Source of the DNA: Guadua angustifolia
Taxonomy: Eukaryota > Streptophyta > Magnoliopsida > Poales > Poaceae
DNA length: 64,000 bases
Assembly: GCA_036346375.1 (NCBI GenBank)
Contig: CM070511.1
Location: forward strand, 13,454,001 to 13,518,000
Direction: 5' to 3'
Part shown: positions 32,294 to 44,562 of the stretch, one piece after another
Layout of the letters: each line of letters opens with the position of its first letter
Numbering within the stretch: the stretch's first letter is position 1
Program-made: the position numbers and the translations under genes
The notes under the pieces: generated by a model
The model's input: only the letters and a program-made list of their open reading frames with translations
Databases searched by the model: none
Told to the model about the DNA's origin: nothing

Positions 32294-32858
32294 ATTCTCT
32301 TCCTTGAATGGATCATTCTTCCCATTATGTGTAACCTTCAACGTGTAATGAAGAACCTCATCCCTATATCGCCTTTCTAAATATTTATTGCTCTAGAAAC
32401 CTAATTACTTACCAATCTATTTCTTTTGGTCACTAAATTCTAAATTAAAACAATGAAACAAGATTTACCTCAATACACGACGAATCTCTCCTCCTCCTCC
32501 TCTTCTTCCTCCCATCCTTCTCCTCCACTTCTTCTTCCTCTCCCCTCTCTTCTCTTTTTTCTCCAGCGCACACACTCTCAGCTGTGTGTGACTTTACTCA
32601 GTGAAAATAAGGCTGAAGGCTGGGTGGTGCTATTTTTACGCTCTCTATCGCAATTCCAAATTGTGACAGAATGCTAATCGCAATTTGGAATTGTGACAGA
32701 GAGCTGAACCATTAGCGACAACTCTCTGTTGCAATTCTAAATTGCGACAGAGAGATTATCACAATTCGGAATTGTGACATAATATTTGTTACAATTTGTA
32801 CATGTAACAGGTGGGTAAAACTGTTATTTTTTCAGCATATTATTTCTGTAGTTTTTCA
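32294..32858. other. Right part of element E
   Basis: It resumes after TSD CTTAG of D. It contains a pyrimidine tract (CTCCTCCTCC..., 32485-32560), then palindromic CGCAATTC-AAATTGCG units with GACAGAGAG (32640-32790) and the terminal inverted repeat. No ORF is supported. Confidence 0.5.
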
Positions 32859-32861
32859 TTA

Positions 32862-34511
32862 AATATATATTATTTAAAAAAATCGGTATTTTAGTATTTC
32901 GATCAGCATGTGGCAATTGTTGTTCTGATCTAGAGCAACCTGATCCGACTGTGATACATGATATTCATGTTTGAGGTGAGTGTTAAGAATGCACCAGCCC
33001 TTGACATATTGCTAAATAGATCAGGGGAAAAGATGCCTATTGGAAACAAGATCTCCATCAGCCTAGCTGCCAGGAGATCTGTCTCGGTCGCAACTTCACT
33101 GTGCCATCGCCGGCCTCTCTCCCCTCTTATCTGACATTTTTGCCGGTGTTTAGTGGTTTGAGGATCCATTGACTTCAGGAAGTAATTTTAGGTTTTATGA
33201 ATTTCTTCAATGTTTTTTCTTAGATTAAGTTGTTCTAGTTTTTTTCTCCGGTGTGTTCTTCACTGGATTTCCTTTACCCATAACGGGGTTTATCGAGCTG
33301 ACTCATATCCCGATGATGACACCTACGCTAAACATCAACACCAAGCAGAGTTGGCTATAAATATTTCTCTTCTTTTTCCGACGAACAATACTGCTACCAA
33401 GTCGTTGGTCCATCATATTTATGAAAATCCTTGGCAAATTACTTCTAGTTTCTAAGATCATTGGCAATTATGTTGCCATCGTAAGATCTAGAGTCTATAG
33501 TGTGGAAGATAAAAAAAGTTTAGCATGTTCATCGCTTCCTGGAGTAGTAACTAACAAGCTAGTACATTTACTGAAAAATTGTCTGCGATGTTCAATTATC
33601 ACAAACAGTTCATTGTACCAGCCGTCCGTGATATGAGATGTACCACAGATGGTTTTTTTCTAAAGAACTGTCTATGATATTATTTTGTATTGATAAAGTT
33701 TTTTCTATTTATTGACTAGCCTCAGGAAATGCTAGTCGTACTATCTGAAACAAGTAGATTACAGATTACATCACAAGCATATTATCACATCCATTTCAAA
33801 AATCAACTTAGATAACACATTACACCACGTACATCACTTCCATTTTAGAAATCAACTCAAATATATTAACCAATTGAATGAATATCTAAAATTCAGAAAT
33901 TCACATCACAAGTTTCACAAATTAACCTAAGTGATAATTTAGAAATAACACGACTCATCAGGTTAGGCAGAGTGGAACTTACTTTCTAGATTTATGACCT
34001 CACGCAACAAGAAGAAACAAAGTTGTTCTCGAATTCCTAACAGATCAGCCTGTTCCAACATAGATTCAGCGCATTTCCAAACTTATCGATGGGAAGACTA
34101 AAATCTTGCGTATATATAAATTGATAAGAACGAAACAATTATTTTAAGATTGACAAACATGTAGTCATTGGTATTCTTTGTACCAATGATGAGTTGTGTG
34201 TTGTGGCAAACATATAATTTATATAGATTAGTGCCCTTTGGCTACTGGTGGTACTACCAAAATAGGATTGATTAGTTCTAAGGTATTATTATAGAGTGTG
34301 ATATAGGATTATTGTTTACTAGCAAAAACCAAGAACTTAAAATTTTGCTTTAGCTGTGACTCGTCCTTGGCAGGCTCTCCACGAACTCTGAACACATTGA
34401 GCATTCCATCATACTTACACTCCTCCAAGTACTAATACAACAATTTTGCCTCCTTTGGGTTTGCAAATAAACATTTCAAGCAAGAAATTACAAGCAGATA
34501 CCACATTACCT
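32862..34511. other. No gene recognised; CACTA-like repeat at 33590-33690
   Basis: Mostly AT-rich. At 33636-33690 ACCACAGATGGTTTTTTT is followed by an inverted GAACTGTCTATGATA. This resembles the subterminal repeats of the CACTA end at 56985-57306 and may be the other side of that transposon, but no CACTA terminus was found on this side. Confidence 0.35.
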
Positions 34512-34737
34512 TAACAGGAGGTCCTTTCTTCACCTCGATGCCCTCGCCATTATCATCTTGATGCAAATGGTGGCCCGATCTTCCGATATATAGTACTAAA
34601 TTGATTGGTGGAGAACTCAATGTTGATGATTCGGCTTCCAATCAGAATGGATTCAAACCCAACAATCGCTACATCACGGCTCCTTTGGTTATCAACCACG
34701 TGCAAACATAGTTGACCTTGCCAAGAAGGCTTATCCC
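34512..34737 (-). pseudogene. Exon-like gene fragment of unknown origin
   Basis: On the - strand an acceptor GCATGCAG|GGATAAG opens a frame reading DKPSWQGQLCLHVVDNQRS, SRDVAIVGFESILIGS and TNQFSTIYRKIGPPF. One frame shift then leads to NGEGIEVKKGPPVK before a donor AAG|GTAATG at 34511. Splice signals on both sides and protein-like composition suggest a captured or decayed exon. I do not recognise the family. Confidence 0.35.
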
Positions 34738-34789
34738 TGCATGCGAATCGAGAATGAAAGCAAGAACATAGAAGATGCAATTTTAAATT

Positions 34790-35379
34790 ACGAATAATAT
34801 TAAGTATACGAGCTGGGTTCCACAAACCGATGTACAACAAAAAACTAACAAAGTGTCTAGTTGTAATCTAAGCAAAACCCAAATGTCTAAGGTAGCAGCT
34901 ATGAAATATATGAGAGAGAGGGACGTGGGAGGGTCAAGCTAGGGCTTGTGTGGCCAGGGGGCACACACAACCTGGGCTTGGGCCCCTACATGCGTATAAA
35001 GCCCAGAATAGCCCAAAACAGTAATACAACATATTGTTTTGATGATTTTGACTGATCAGCAATGAATCTAGGGTTGGGACTAGATCCATTAGAAAGATCT
35101 TATTGTTATCTTTCTAACGAGAATAAGAACTCAACTCAATCATTGGACTCTATATGAGGGAGATATGCATGTTTTAATGCAGCATTGTCTGATGACTCTG
35201 AACTGAACATAGAGTCTGAATTGTGGACGACTTGGAGTCCGGTTTGATTTGGCGTGGCAAGGGTGGAGTCCAACTTGGGATGTGGTTGCATGGAGGTGAT
35301 GGCGCCCTTTAGAAAGTGTGCCAACTTGGAGTAGAAGTAGTTGGTTCAACTTGGCGTTAATCTAAATTGTTCCAACAAA
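34790..35379 (-). mobile_element. Possible 3' LTR of element J
   Basis: After the integrase C-terminus, sequence starting TGTTGGAACAATTTAG on the - strand (35379) has LTR-like composition, with GATCTTTCTAATGGATC and a transcript-leader-like CCCACGTCCCTCTCTCTC. Its partner is not in the window, so ends are guesses. Confidence 0.35.
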
Positions 35380-35490
35380 CTGAGTGCTTGTGGCTATCCT
35401 AGTGGTGATTCTCCTATATTCCTAAGTAGTAAAACATCACAAATATTTAGTATGTCTCATCCTCTTTTCAACAATGAGAAATGAACTCAC

Positions 35491-36640
35491 CTAATGATTT
35501 AATTTACGTACATGAGCTCTTGTCATTGGACCATGATGTATGCTCGTATCCAAAGGAGTGATGTCCTTATCATCTTCCTCCTCTTCAATTGGAGTCATTC
35601 TTGGCTCAAGCTCATCCTCTTTTCCTATGTATGGCTTTAAATGTAAAATATTAAATGTTGGACTAACCCTAAAATCCGTAGGCAATTCAAGTTTATATTC
35701 ATTATCATTAATATTTTCAATTATTTTAAAAGGATCATCAGCTCGAGGCATTAATTTAGACTTTCTCAAATCTGAAAAATCTCTCTATTCTCAAATGCAA
35801 CCAAAGAAGACCACTCAGTTCAAAAAATAAATGTTTTCTACCTTGGCTACTAGTAATCTTATTTTTTTAGTCATCATTTCGATGTTCTTCTTATTTGTTT
35901 CATGCATTTTCCAAATAAATTTAGCACGCTTCTTAGCATCTAAATTCATCTTTTTAGAAGTAGATAAGGGTAAATGATCAATTGGAGTATGAGGATTAAA
36001 CCCATATACTACCTGGAATAGACTTACCTTGGTAGTAGAGTGTATCGACCTGTTATAAGCAATAAGCAAACTCAAAATGCGGTAAACACTCTTCCCATAA
36101 CTTCAAATTCTACTTTAAAATTGTCCTCAACATGGTTGACAACGTATGGTTGATGACCATCGTTTCTCCATTGGTTTGGAGATGACATATAGTAAAAAAC
36201 AACAGCTTTGTCCCCAATTTATTCCATAAGCTTCTCTAAAGTGAGTCAATAACTTAGCGTCATAATCTGAAACAATTGTGTTTGGTACTCCATGTAGGCG
36301 TGTAATCTCCATAAAAAACAAATCAGCAATGTTTATAGAATCATCGCTCTTATGACAAGGTATAAATTGTACCATTTTAGAAAATTAGTCCACAACCACA
36401 AAAAATACTATCCCTCCTCTTTATCCTAGGCAACCCTAAAACAAAGTCCATAGAAATATCCTTCCATGGAACGCTAGGAACAAGAGGCATATAAAGACTA
36501 TGTGGATTAGAGCGAGACTTAGATTTATTGCACATAGTGTAGTGTGACATGTAACACTCGACATCGCATCTCATTTTTGGCCAAAAGAAATGGGAGGCCA
36601 GTACATCTTTAGTTTTCTTCACTCCAAAATGGCCCATCAA
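35491..36640 (-). pseudogene. Integrase of element J, broken
   Basis: MMGHFGVKKTKDVLASHFFW and the CxxC part of the zinc finger (about 36530) lead to WKDISMDFVLGLPR (first Asp) and LHGVPNTIVSDYDAKLLTHF (second Asp, 36250-36310). The segment HLQTNGETMVIN (about 36165-36200) has Met where the catalytic Glu is expected. YNRSIHSTTKVSLFQVVYGF and FNILHLKPYIGKEDELEP follow, ending with GPMTRAHVRKLNH at 35491. Several frame changes occur. Without the Glu and the frame this enzyme is dead. Confidence 0.8.
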
Positions 36641-36658
36641 ACCACCTCCACGCGCTTC

Positions 36659-37630
36659 CTACAAAAACAAAAGGCGAATAGAGCTAACAGGAACAAATAG
36701 CTTATTAGCACGATATACCAATCCTTCATTCAAAACATATTTATTCCATGTTCTTCCTTCTCTACAGTTTTCAAATGCATCTTTAAAGTCCAAGTCAGTG
36801 GCATAAAACTCTTTCATTGTTTCTAAACCAAAAATTTTATGATCAAGTTGAGACAACATAGTATATTGCCTCGATAACGCATCAACAGTTACATTGTCTT
36901 TAACCCTCTTATGTTTAATGATATATGGAAACAACTCTACGAATTCAACCCATTTAGCATGTCATTTATTTAGTTTGGCTTGACTTAATATGCTTCAAAG
37001 ATTCATGGTTATAATGAATAACAAACTTCTTAGGCCAAAGATAGTGTTTTAATGTTTTTAATACTCGCACTAAAGTATACAATTCTTTATCATAGGTGGA
37101 GTAATTCAAGGTTGGCCTATTCAATTTCTCACTAAAGTAAGCAACAGGTTTATCTTCTTGTAGTAGCATACCTCCTATTCCAATTCCGCTAGCAGCACAT
37201 TCTAATTCAAACGTCTTACCAAAATCTGGAAGTTGGAGTAGGGTGCATGTGTAAGTTTTTCTTTTAGCATGTTAAAAGTTTGTTGTTGTGCTGGTCTCCA
37301 TTTGAAAGGTAAGCCCTTCTTTGTCGACTCATTCAACAGGGCAGCAATGGTGTTGAAATTTTTCACGAAAAGCCTATAAAATCCTGCAAGACCATGAAAA
37401 CTTCTCACTAGTGTGACTGTCTGAGGGGTTGGCCAGCTCTTGATGGCTTCAATTTTTGCTTTGTTCACTTCAATTCCTTGTGAGGTAACAATGTAGCCAA
37501 AAAAAGAGACTCGATCCGTACAAAAGGTGCACTTCCCAAGGTTACCAAACAAACGTGTATCTCTCAAAGCATTAAAAACAACATGCAAATATTCTTTGTG
37601 TTCTTTATATGACTTGCTATATATCACAAT
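36659..37630 (-). pseudogene. RT C-terminal part and RNase H of element J
   Basis: From the K insertion point the frame reads IVIYSKSYKEHKEYLHVVF, FFGYIVTSQGIEVNKAKIEA and GLAGFYRLFVKNFNTIAALL (RT thumb/connection). RNase H follows (DKPVAYFSEKLNRPTLNYST, YDKELYTLVRVLKTLKHYLW at 37060-37160). KRVKDNVTVDALSRQY (36880) precedes the linker. Confidence 0.85.
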
Positions 37631-37635
37631 ATTAT

Positions 37636-38298
37636 TGTCGGGGGCCGGGCAACCCTTGGTCGGTCAGCAGACAGTCAACCAGCCCTCTAGCCCGTGGGTC
37701 CTCGACCAAAGACTCGGATCAAGCTCGAGGCCACTCGAGCTAGGGCACAGTATCCCCGAGCTTGTGGCCCTCACGATCTACTGTTCGGGATGATTCAAGG
37801 TCGATAGCGTTCCCTTGGATCCCGGGCAGGTCATCACTTGGCGGTTACAGAAACGTGGGATCATGGAGTAATGCAGGCGCGCGCGACGGGATCGGAACGG
37901 TTACCACTGGCTATCAATATGCATAAAGGCCACGATCCAAGGGTTACTCCCGAACGTTACAAGAAGAATGGGTATAAGACTGAAGCTTTGAAAACACTGA
38001 GGGGGCACGCCAACACACAGACACTTGAGTTCAAGTCTAGACTTAGCATCGTCAAGATTGAGCTGTAATCCTCCTTATATTGACAAAGGGCAAGAAACAC
38101 CGCCGCAAGGCGACTGGAGTAGAGCTGTTACCTTCTCAGGGGCTCGAACCAGGATAAATCTGTCTCGTCCGTTGTCTCCTAGCTCCGATCAGTAGACCTC
38201 CTCGACCTCATTCCTTTGTTCGAGCAAAGCGCCGTGCTAGGTCCCATTTCTCACCGACCCTACCTAATTTTTGCGGTTGGCGATTCCGATCGCCGACA
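37636..38298 (+). mobile_element. 5' LTR of element K
   Basis: The LTR has 663 bp, from TGTCGGGGGCCGGGCAACC to GATCGCCGACA. It differs from the 3' LTR mostly at CAG/CTG/CCGG positions. Confidence 0.92.
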
Positions 38299-38299
38299 A

Positions 38300-38317
38300 T
38301 GGCGCCACCGTGGGGCC
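38300..38317 (+). other. Primer-binding site of element K
   Basis: TGGCGCCACCGTGGGGCC, one base after the LTR end, is the familiar grass Tat/Gypsy primer-binding sequence. Confidence 0.8.
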
Positions 38318-38362
38318 CGATTGCTTTGTTCATCCACAGAAGAACTCCGAGGTCTTAGGAGC

Positions 38363-39893
38363 ATGGCGTTCTCCATCGATTTAACACTCTTCAAGCGTAG
38401 GATCGGACGCGGGTCCGCTCCGCATCACTGCTTCGCTTTCCCGCCACCGTGTGAGCCGTGACGTCCTCATGGCGGGCGCTTCGTAAGGACGCGGCAGCGG
38501 CGGATCGTGACCCGCAAACCCCCGAGGATGCTCGTCGGATGGTCCACGTCGCGATCAATCAAGCCATAACCACGCTCCGGCGGGAGGATTAGGAAAGGCT
38601 CCCTCCCTCGGGGGAGCGCCTTCGTGCTATTGCCCGGATCATGGTTGATCCCGATAGGGCAAAATCGGAGCTCTTCGGCCGGGCCTTGGCCGAAGAACTC
38701 GACCGCGCTGCAACTGAGGTCATTCCTCCGCAGCACCGAAGTCGCCGTTCAGGGACCCCTTCCCTGAGAAGCAGCGACAACTCATCACGGCATCGCAGGC
38801 GCACCCATCGGCCGTCGCCAAGGCGAGAAGCGCCTTCGTCTCGGCAACACCCTCGGGGCAAGACCCCGACAGCTGGATGTGAGGTAAGCCACACGAGCTC
38901 TACACCAACTGGCAGCAGGTCACGGGGACTTTCCCCCGACATTCCGCCCAGGCGTCGTCGCGCACAGGACCGCCTGCAATACTTCCCAGGCGACTCCCGT
39001 GCTCAGCACCATGACCGATCCCACCAAAGATCGATCGCCGAGAAAGCCCTGCTCGGATTCAGACAATGGTGGAGATCTCGTTGGCTGCGATCGCTCGGCG
39101 CGCACACCCGTCCCCCCTACGGGTGCGCGGCGTACCTCTGACGACCTTCGTCGCGTACGCTGGCCTGCTCGGTTCAAACCCGCTTTGATCGAAGCGCCGA
39201 CGAACCAAGAATCCGACGAGTTCTCGTTTATCTATTCGACCGCCATTTTGGCGGCGGAGGTGACGAGTTGGTCATGGCCAACTATCTCCCGACTTACGGG
39301 CGGCGCGCTCAACCTCGCTCTTCAACGAAGCCCGATTCTTCGGTCGTGGCGCCAAATCGAGCGCCCTCGCTCCAACTTCCAGAGTCATTCGAAGCGGCGA
39401 GGAGGAGAAAGACTTGGATCGCGTCATCCAGGGCAAGAGCGAGCCTCTTCGTGATTTTGTGCAACGGTTCATCCGCACAAGGAACCTAATTCCAAGCATC
39501 TCTGATGAAGCGGTTATCAAGGCCTTCAAGTTCGGCGTTCGCGACCGGCGCCTTACCGAAGACCTCGAGATCACGACAAGGCTCAGCGTCAACAAATTGT
39601 TTCGCATGGCGGAACGGTACGCGGACGCGGATGACGCCGTCCGCTGGAAGCGCGATTACGACCAAGGTAAGCTTGGTCTAGGCCCCTCCGAGGCCGGGCC
39701 GCCCAAATCCAAGGGCGCCACCAAGACACCCGCACTAAGAAGCGGAAGCGTGACCGCAGACCGGCGGAAGTCGGCCACGGTCATCGTCTCGGCGGGCCGG
39801 CGTGAGGTCCTTGAGGTCCGGATCGACTCGGGGCGGGACCCGACCTCGTCAAGGTCGACCTCGATCCGCCGAGCCAGCACAGGCCCAGCCTGA
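38363..39893 (+). pseudogene. gag of element K, frameshifted
   Basis: The gag core is visible as IQGKSEPLRDFVQRFIRTRN, then IPSISDEAVIKAFKFGVRDR (39420-39545), the retrotransposon gag domain. It is preceded by an Arg/Ser/Pro-rich N-terminal region (38641-39141), and FDRHFGGGGDELVMANYLP-like sequence lies in another frame near 39230-39290. The tail is basic. At least three frames are used, so no full protein can be made from the sequence as given. Confidence 0.75.
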
Positions 39894-40066
39894 AAGAAGG
39901 CGGCGGCTCGACCTCGGAGGACCGGCGCCGACCGCAGGGAGCCGAAGGGCGGTCGGGATACGACGAGGCGAAATTTTGCCTGTTTCACAGGGCAGCCGGC
40001 CACGACCTGCGGTCCTGTAGAGCTTGGCAGGGAAAGCTTGAAGCCTTCTATGACGGACGTGGTGAG

Positions 40067-40591
40067 ATGCCCGTGCTCCCAAAGGATGACGACCAGCCCG
40101 AAAGGGTGAATGCCGGGTCGGAGCACGGCGACCTCGACCTGGAATTCCAACAGGGCGAGCGCCGGATTGACGTTATCTTCGGCGGCTCAGCGACCTACCA
40201 GTCCAGGCGCGAGATCAAGGCTGCTGCTCGGACCATCTATCAGGTTACATCAGGAAAGCCCGTCGAACAGCATTGCAAGTGGGCCGGGGCCACCATCACC
40301 TTTTCTCCGGAGGATGCCTTACAAGGTATGGCCCGAGACTTAAAGACCGCCTTGGTCGTAACCCCGACCATCAGCAACACAGTGGTCGGGCGTGTCATGG
40401 TCGACGGCGGCAGCTCTCTTAATTTGCTGCAGGCGGAAGCACTTGACCGGATGCAGATTCCCCGGTCAAAGATCAAAAGCATCGCCATCCCTTCTTCGAA
40501 TCGCTCTCGAGCTCGACTACTCCTTTGGGGCGGTGGTCTTGCCGTCACCTTGGCGCTCGGACAACTTCCGCGACCGAGTGATTACCTTTGA
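40067..40591 (+). pseudogene. Aspartic protease of element K
   Basis: An open frame of 174 codons contains IDVIFGGSATYQSRREIKAA and the active-site segment VGRVMVDGGSSLNLLQAEAL (40387-40446), where DGGS replaces the usual DTG, as is common in Tat elements. The frame drifts after 40500 in a GC-rich stretch. Confidence 0.8.
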
Positions 40592-40949
40592 GGTGGTCGA
40601 GGCGACCTCTGCACAACGCTATTCTCGGAAGGCCCGCCTCATCAAGTTTATGGCGGCTAATCATTACGGCCATCGGTGCATGAAGCTCCTGTGCCCCAAC
40701 GGCATCATTACCGTCTTGCGGTGACTGCAGCGGCACATGGTCTGCAGACCAAGGCCTTGGCGCCGCGGCGTCTTGCCCAAAAAGGTCCAGAGGTGACGGA
40801 AAAGAACGCCTGCGAAGCGGCGATCCAACCCAATGGGCAACAAAAGCCGTGCCGCCGAGGAAGGCGACACGACCGTGTGTGTCCACGCCTCGGCGGGCTA
40901 AGTCCCAAATAGGAACTCGAGCTCGTCACCTTCCTTCGCGCCAACAAAG

Positions 40950-41800
40950 GTATATTCGCTGGGAGCTGCGGATATGCCCGGCGCTCAAGGAGGTGATCGA
41001 GCACAAGTTACTGTGTCGAGCCGATTCTAGACTGTGCGTCGCCGAATCGTCGCTTCTCCCAGAGAAGGTTGCGGTCATCAAGGAAAACCTTGATAAGCTC
41101 CTGAAGGCCGGCTTCATCCGCGAGATCGACTACTCCGAGTGGCTGGCCAACCCGGTCATCGTGCAAAAGAAAGGTGGCAAGTGGAGGATGTGCGTCGACC
41201 ATACGGGGTTGAACTCGGCCTGCCCGAAGGACAATTTTCCCCTTCCGCGCATCGACCAGATCGTTGACTCCACCGCCAACGCCAAGATGCTAAGCTTCTT
41301 GGATGCTTACTCAGGCTACCACCAGATCAAGCTGGCGGTCGACGACGAGAGTAAGACTGCTTTCATCACCCCGTTCGGCACTTATTGCTACGACCATGTC
41401 GTTTGGTTCATGCGCAATGCGGGGCAACATTCCGCGTTTGATGACTAAGACCTTCGAGCCGCATTGGGCGAAACCTTGAGGTCTCGTAGATGACATCATC
41501 GTCAAAAGCCTCCCGGCAGCCACGTCCGTGACCTTGAGGAAACATTTGCAAACCTGAACAGGTACAAAATCAAGCTCAACCCTGAGAAGTGTGTGTTTGG
41601 CGCGGCATCAGGGAAGGTCCTTGGATACATGATCGGGGGCTCGGGGGTTGGTCCAAACCCGGAGAAGATCAAAGCCATCGAGAAGATGGATCCCCTGACC
41701 TCAATCAAGCAAGTACAAAGCATCACCGGTCGCATGGCCGCCCTTAGTAGATTCATTTCGAGGCTCGTGAGCGAGGTCTCCCATTCTTAAGACACTGCGC
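40950..41800 (+). pseudogene. Reverse transcriptase of element K
   Basis: LLKAGFIREIDYSEWLANPV, then KKGGKWRMCVDHTGLNSACP, then LSFLDAYSGYHQIKLAVDDE mark the fingers/palm (41095-41350). The frame then breaks where MPFGLRNAG is expected (WFMRNAG remains). The catalytic box reads LVDDIIVKS at about 41487-41513 in another frame. GPNPEKIKAIEKMDPLTSIK (41653-41712) is the connection. Confidence 0.85.
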
Positions 41801-41858
41801 AAGCACGGGACTTTGAATGGACTCGAAGCTTCTTGATCTTCGATGAGTCAAGGTATAT

Positions 41859-42950
41859 TTGTCATCCCCACCCCTCCTTAAAACTCCGCAGCCTGGCGAA
41901 AGATTGCTGCTCTACCTTGCACCACCACCTGCCGTAAGTCTTTGTCACGTTGCCGAATCAGGGCACAAAGAAGATCCGATTTACTATGTCAGCGAGGTCT
42001 TACATGGCCCAAAGGAGCGTTACCCGCAAGTGCAGAAACTGCTGTATGCTCTTCTCATGGCCTCGCGCAAGCTTCGACACTACTTCCAGGCGCATTCCGT
42101 GATCATCCCGAGCAACTTTCCGCTCGGCGACATCCTGCGGAATCCAGAAGGTGGCGGGCGGATAGCCAAATGGGCCATGGAACTGGCGGCGTTTGACATC
42201 CAGGTCGTGGCCCGAACAGCTATCAAGTCGCAAGTGCTCGCCGACTTCGTGGTCGAGCAGACGTCGCAGCCCACCCCTGAGCTCGAGGTCGAAGAAGAGA
42301 GGCCCTGGATCATGTTCTTTGACGGCTCGAGGTCATTCAAACGCTCGGGGGCTGGGATACTTATCCTTACCCCGCGGGGCGACCAATTGAGGTATGTGGT
42401 TCGTTTTGGCTTTCCTGCGACCAATAACATGGCAGAATATGAAGCTCTCTTGGCGGGATTACGAGCCCGCAAGTCCTTAGGCGTCTGACGGTTGGTCGTG
42501 AAGGAGACTCGGCTCGTCATCAACCAAGACAACAAGGACTATCAATGCTCGGGGGATGCAATGGCAAGGTATCTCGCCGAGGTACGCAAGATGGAGAAAT
42601 GGTTCCAGAACTTGGAGCTCAGGCATATCCCTAGGAAGGACAACTCCAGTGCCGACTTTCTCTCCAAGCTCGGCTCTTCTGATGAGGAGATACCCCCCGA
42701 CGTCATCCTCGAGACGCTTACGGCTCCGTCTATCTCTGATCAGGAGGTCGTGTTTGCTATAGTGGAGGGTATTCCCGCTTGGGCCGATCCCATACACAGC
42801 TTCCTGACGCGGGGCGACCTGCCACCCGACCCCGCTAACAGAAGCAGGATTAAGCGTCGAGCAAGCTTGTACAAGCTCGTGGATGGCAGGCTCTACAGAC
42901 AGAATGTCTCCGGCATCCTGACTCGGTGCATTTCCACGGAGGAGGGTTAG
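41859..42950 (+). pseudogene. RNase H plus second RNase H domain of element K
   Basis: The first domain shows EDPIYYVSEVLHGPKERYPQ and VQKLLYALLMASRKLRHYFQ. The second begins with PWIMFFDGSRSFKRSGAGI (42303-42359) and FPATNNMAEYEALLAGLR (42412-42465), the Asp and Glu of an archaeal-like RNase H, and ends with RHIPRKDNSSADFLSKLGSS (42621-42680). One stop (TGA at 42486) splits the frame. The dual RNase H layout supports Tat assignment. Confidence 0.85.
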
Positions 42951-44030
42951 TATCTACTCAGCGAGATTCACTCAGGTCTCTGTGGGGCGCACTCTTCGTA
43001 CAGGACGATGGTCGGCAAGGCCTTCCGTCTGGGATATTACTGGCCGACGGCATTACAGGATGCTCGGGATATTGTCCGGACTTGCCGGGCATGTCAATTT
43101 CACGCCAGAAAGGTACACCAGCCGGCCTACGCCCTTCAGACCATTCCGCTTGCCTGGCCTTTCTCGACCTGGGGGCTCGATATCCTCGGCCCTTTTCCCC
43201 AGGCAACCGGGGGGAGAAAGTTCCTGTTCGTGGCCATCGACACATTTACCAAATGGATTGAGGCTGAGCCGGTCTCGACCATCACTGCTCGGGCCGCTGT
43301 TCGTTTTTTCCGCTTATCCGTGGTCACCAGGTATGGGGTCCCATGCAGAATTATTACTGACAATGGTTCTCAGTTTACCAGTGAATTATTCCAGGAATTC
43401 TGCGAGGACATGGGCACCAAAGTGTGCTTCGCTTCGGTGGCTCATCCTCAGAGCAACGGAGCGGCAGAGCGCGCCAACCACAGATCGTCCAAAGGCGTCA
43501 AAAGGTGAGTTACTGAGATGAGCTCAAACGCTACGGCAAGACGACTGGTGGACGAACTTCCCACCGCCTTATGGTCTATTCAGTACCCACGATCGGCCGA
43601 GCAACAGGTCCACACCCTTTCAGCTCGTGTTTGGTACTGAAGCCGTCCTGCCTCCGGAGGTAACGCTGGGCTCCGCCAGGGTCAGTCTGGTCGACCACGT
43701 CGACTTCGAGTAAGAACGGTCTCTTGACCTTGCCCTCGCGGAAGAAGTAAGATGTCGCGCCTTGCACTGCTACGATCAGCGCATTACCTGCAAGCTCTTC
43801 GCAGACATGCGTCTCGGTCGACGGGCCTAGGAAGCTCCTTGTTGGGGACTTAGCCACGAGACGGATTCGGTATTGTCCAAAGACCAACAAGTTATCCCCA
43901 TGTGGGAGGGCCCTATAGAGTCGTTTCAATAGATCGCACGGGGCTTACGGCTAGCGATGCCCGATGGCAGAGAGCTTTCTATCTCGTGGAACATAGATCA
44001 ACTTCGCAAGTTTTATGTGTAAATTTCTAT
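42951..44030 (+). pseudogene. Integrase of element K
   Basis: An HHCC finger (LSEIHSGLCGAH, then TCRACQ at about 43080) precedes the core, with TWGLDILGPFPQATGG (first Asp, 43170-43217), CRIITDNGSQFTSELFQEFC (second Asp) and PQSNGAAERANH (Glu, 43446-43481). After 43500 the frame is lost, and the C-terminal DGPYRVV-like segment follows near 43900-43990 in pieces. Confidence 0.85.
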
Positions 44031-44562
44031 AACTTTAAAGCTTCAATAAAAGGATATTCTCCGATTTCTATCATTCATGTCTTTTTCTTTGAGCGTCTCT
44101 ATAATTTTTCTTCGACACGACTTTCGCATTCGCTCCTTAGTCTGGGTATCACGAGCTTTACGTTCACCCCCGCAGTGGTCGAGCTCAACGTAAGTTTAAA
44201 CTCTTCGCAATCAGCTCACCCCCCTGCGTCCGGGTTTGAACTACAAGCTCAGTAGCCTTGGCTATTAAGTGCGTGTATGTCGTGGTCATGGAGTTGGTGA
44301 TTTATTCACTGGGTTCGCTTGCTGCATTTCTTTTTCGCGAGTACTCCATCTCGATTCTGCAGGTCATGCTCATTTGCTCGTCTTATACTTGTGTCCAAGG
44401 TCGGCGTTGCTCGACCTTAGACCCAACGGGGGCTGGCTAGGATGTACCATCTACGAACGACCTATGAATCTTGGTCGCGAATAAGAAGCGCACACTTCAA
44501 AAAAAGGTAACCCGAACCAGTTGATAACATCAAATGTTTTTGCAGGATCAAGGATGTTTGAG

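Larger units (their letters stand above)
7792..32858. mobile_element. Element E: TIR-bearing DNA-transposon-like element, outermost layer of nest 1 (TSD TTA)
   Basis: The left end GTGAAAAATTACAG (7792-7805) is matched in inverse by CTGTAGTTTTTCA (32846-32858). TTA lies outside both ends (7789-7791 and 32859-32861). Inside each end are inverted copies of AATCTCTCTGT plus CAATTC-type palindromes (7820-7925 and 32640-32790). The element's own sequence is 7792-9212 plus 32294-32858; the rest is inserted retrotransposons. A 3-bp TTA target would fit PIF/Harbinger, but the termini are not typical, so the superfamily is left open. Confidence 0.55.

Noticed and set aside
33210..33455. 81-codon ORF as a host gene
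   Set aside because: No recognisable domain, AT-rich flanks, and no promoter or splice evidence.
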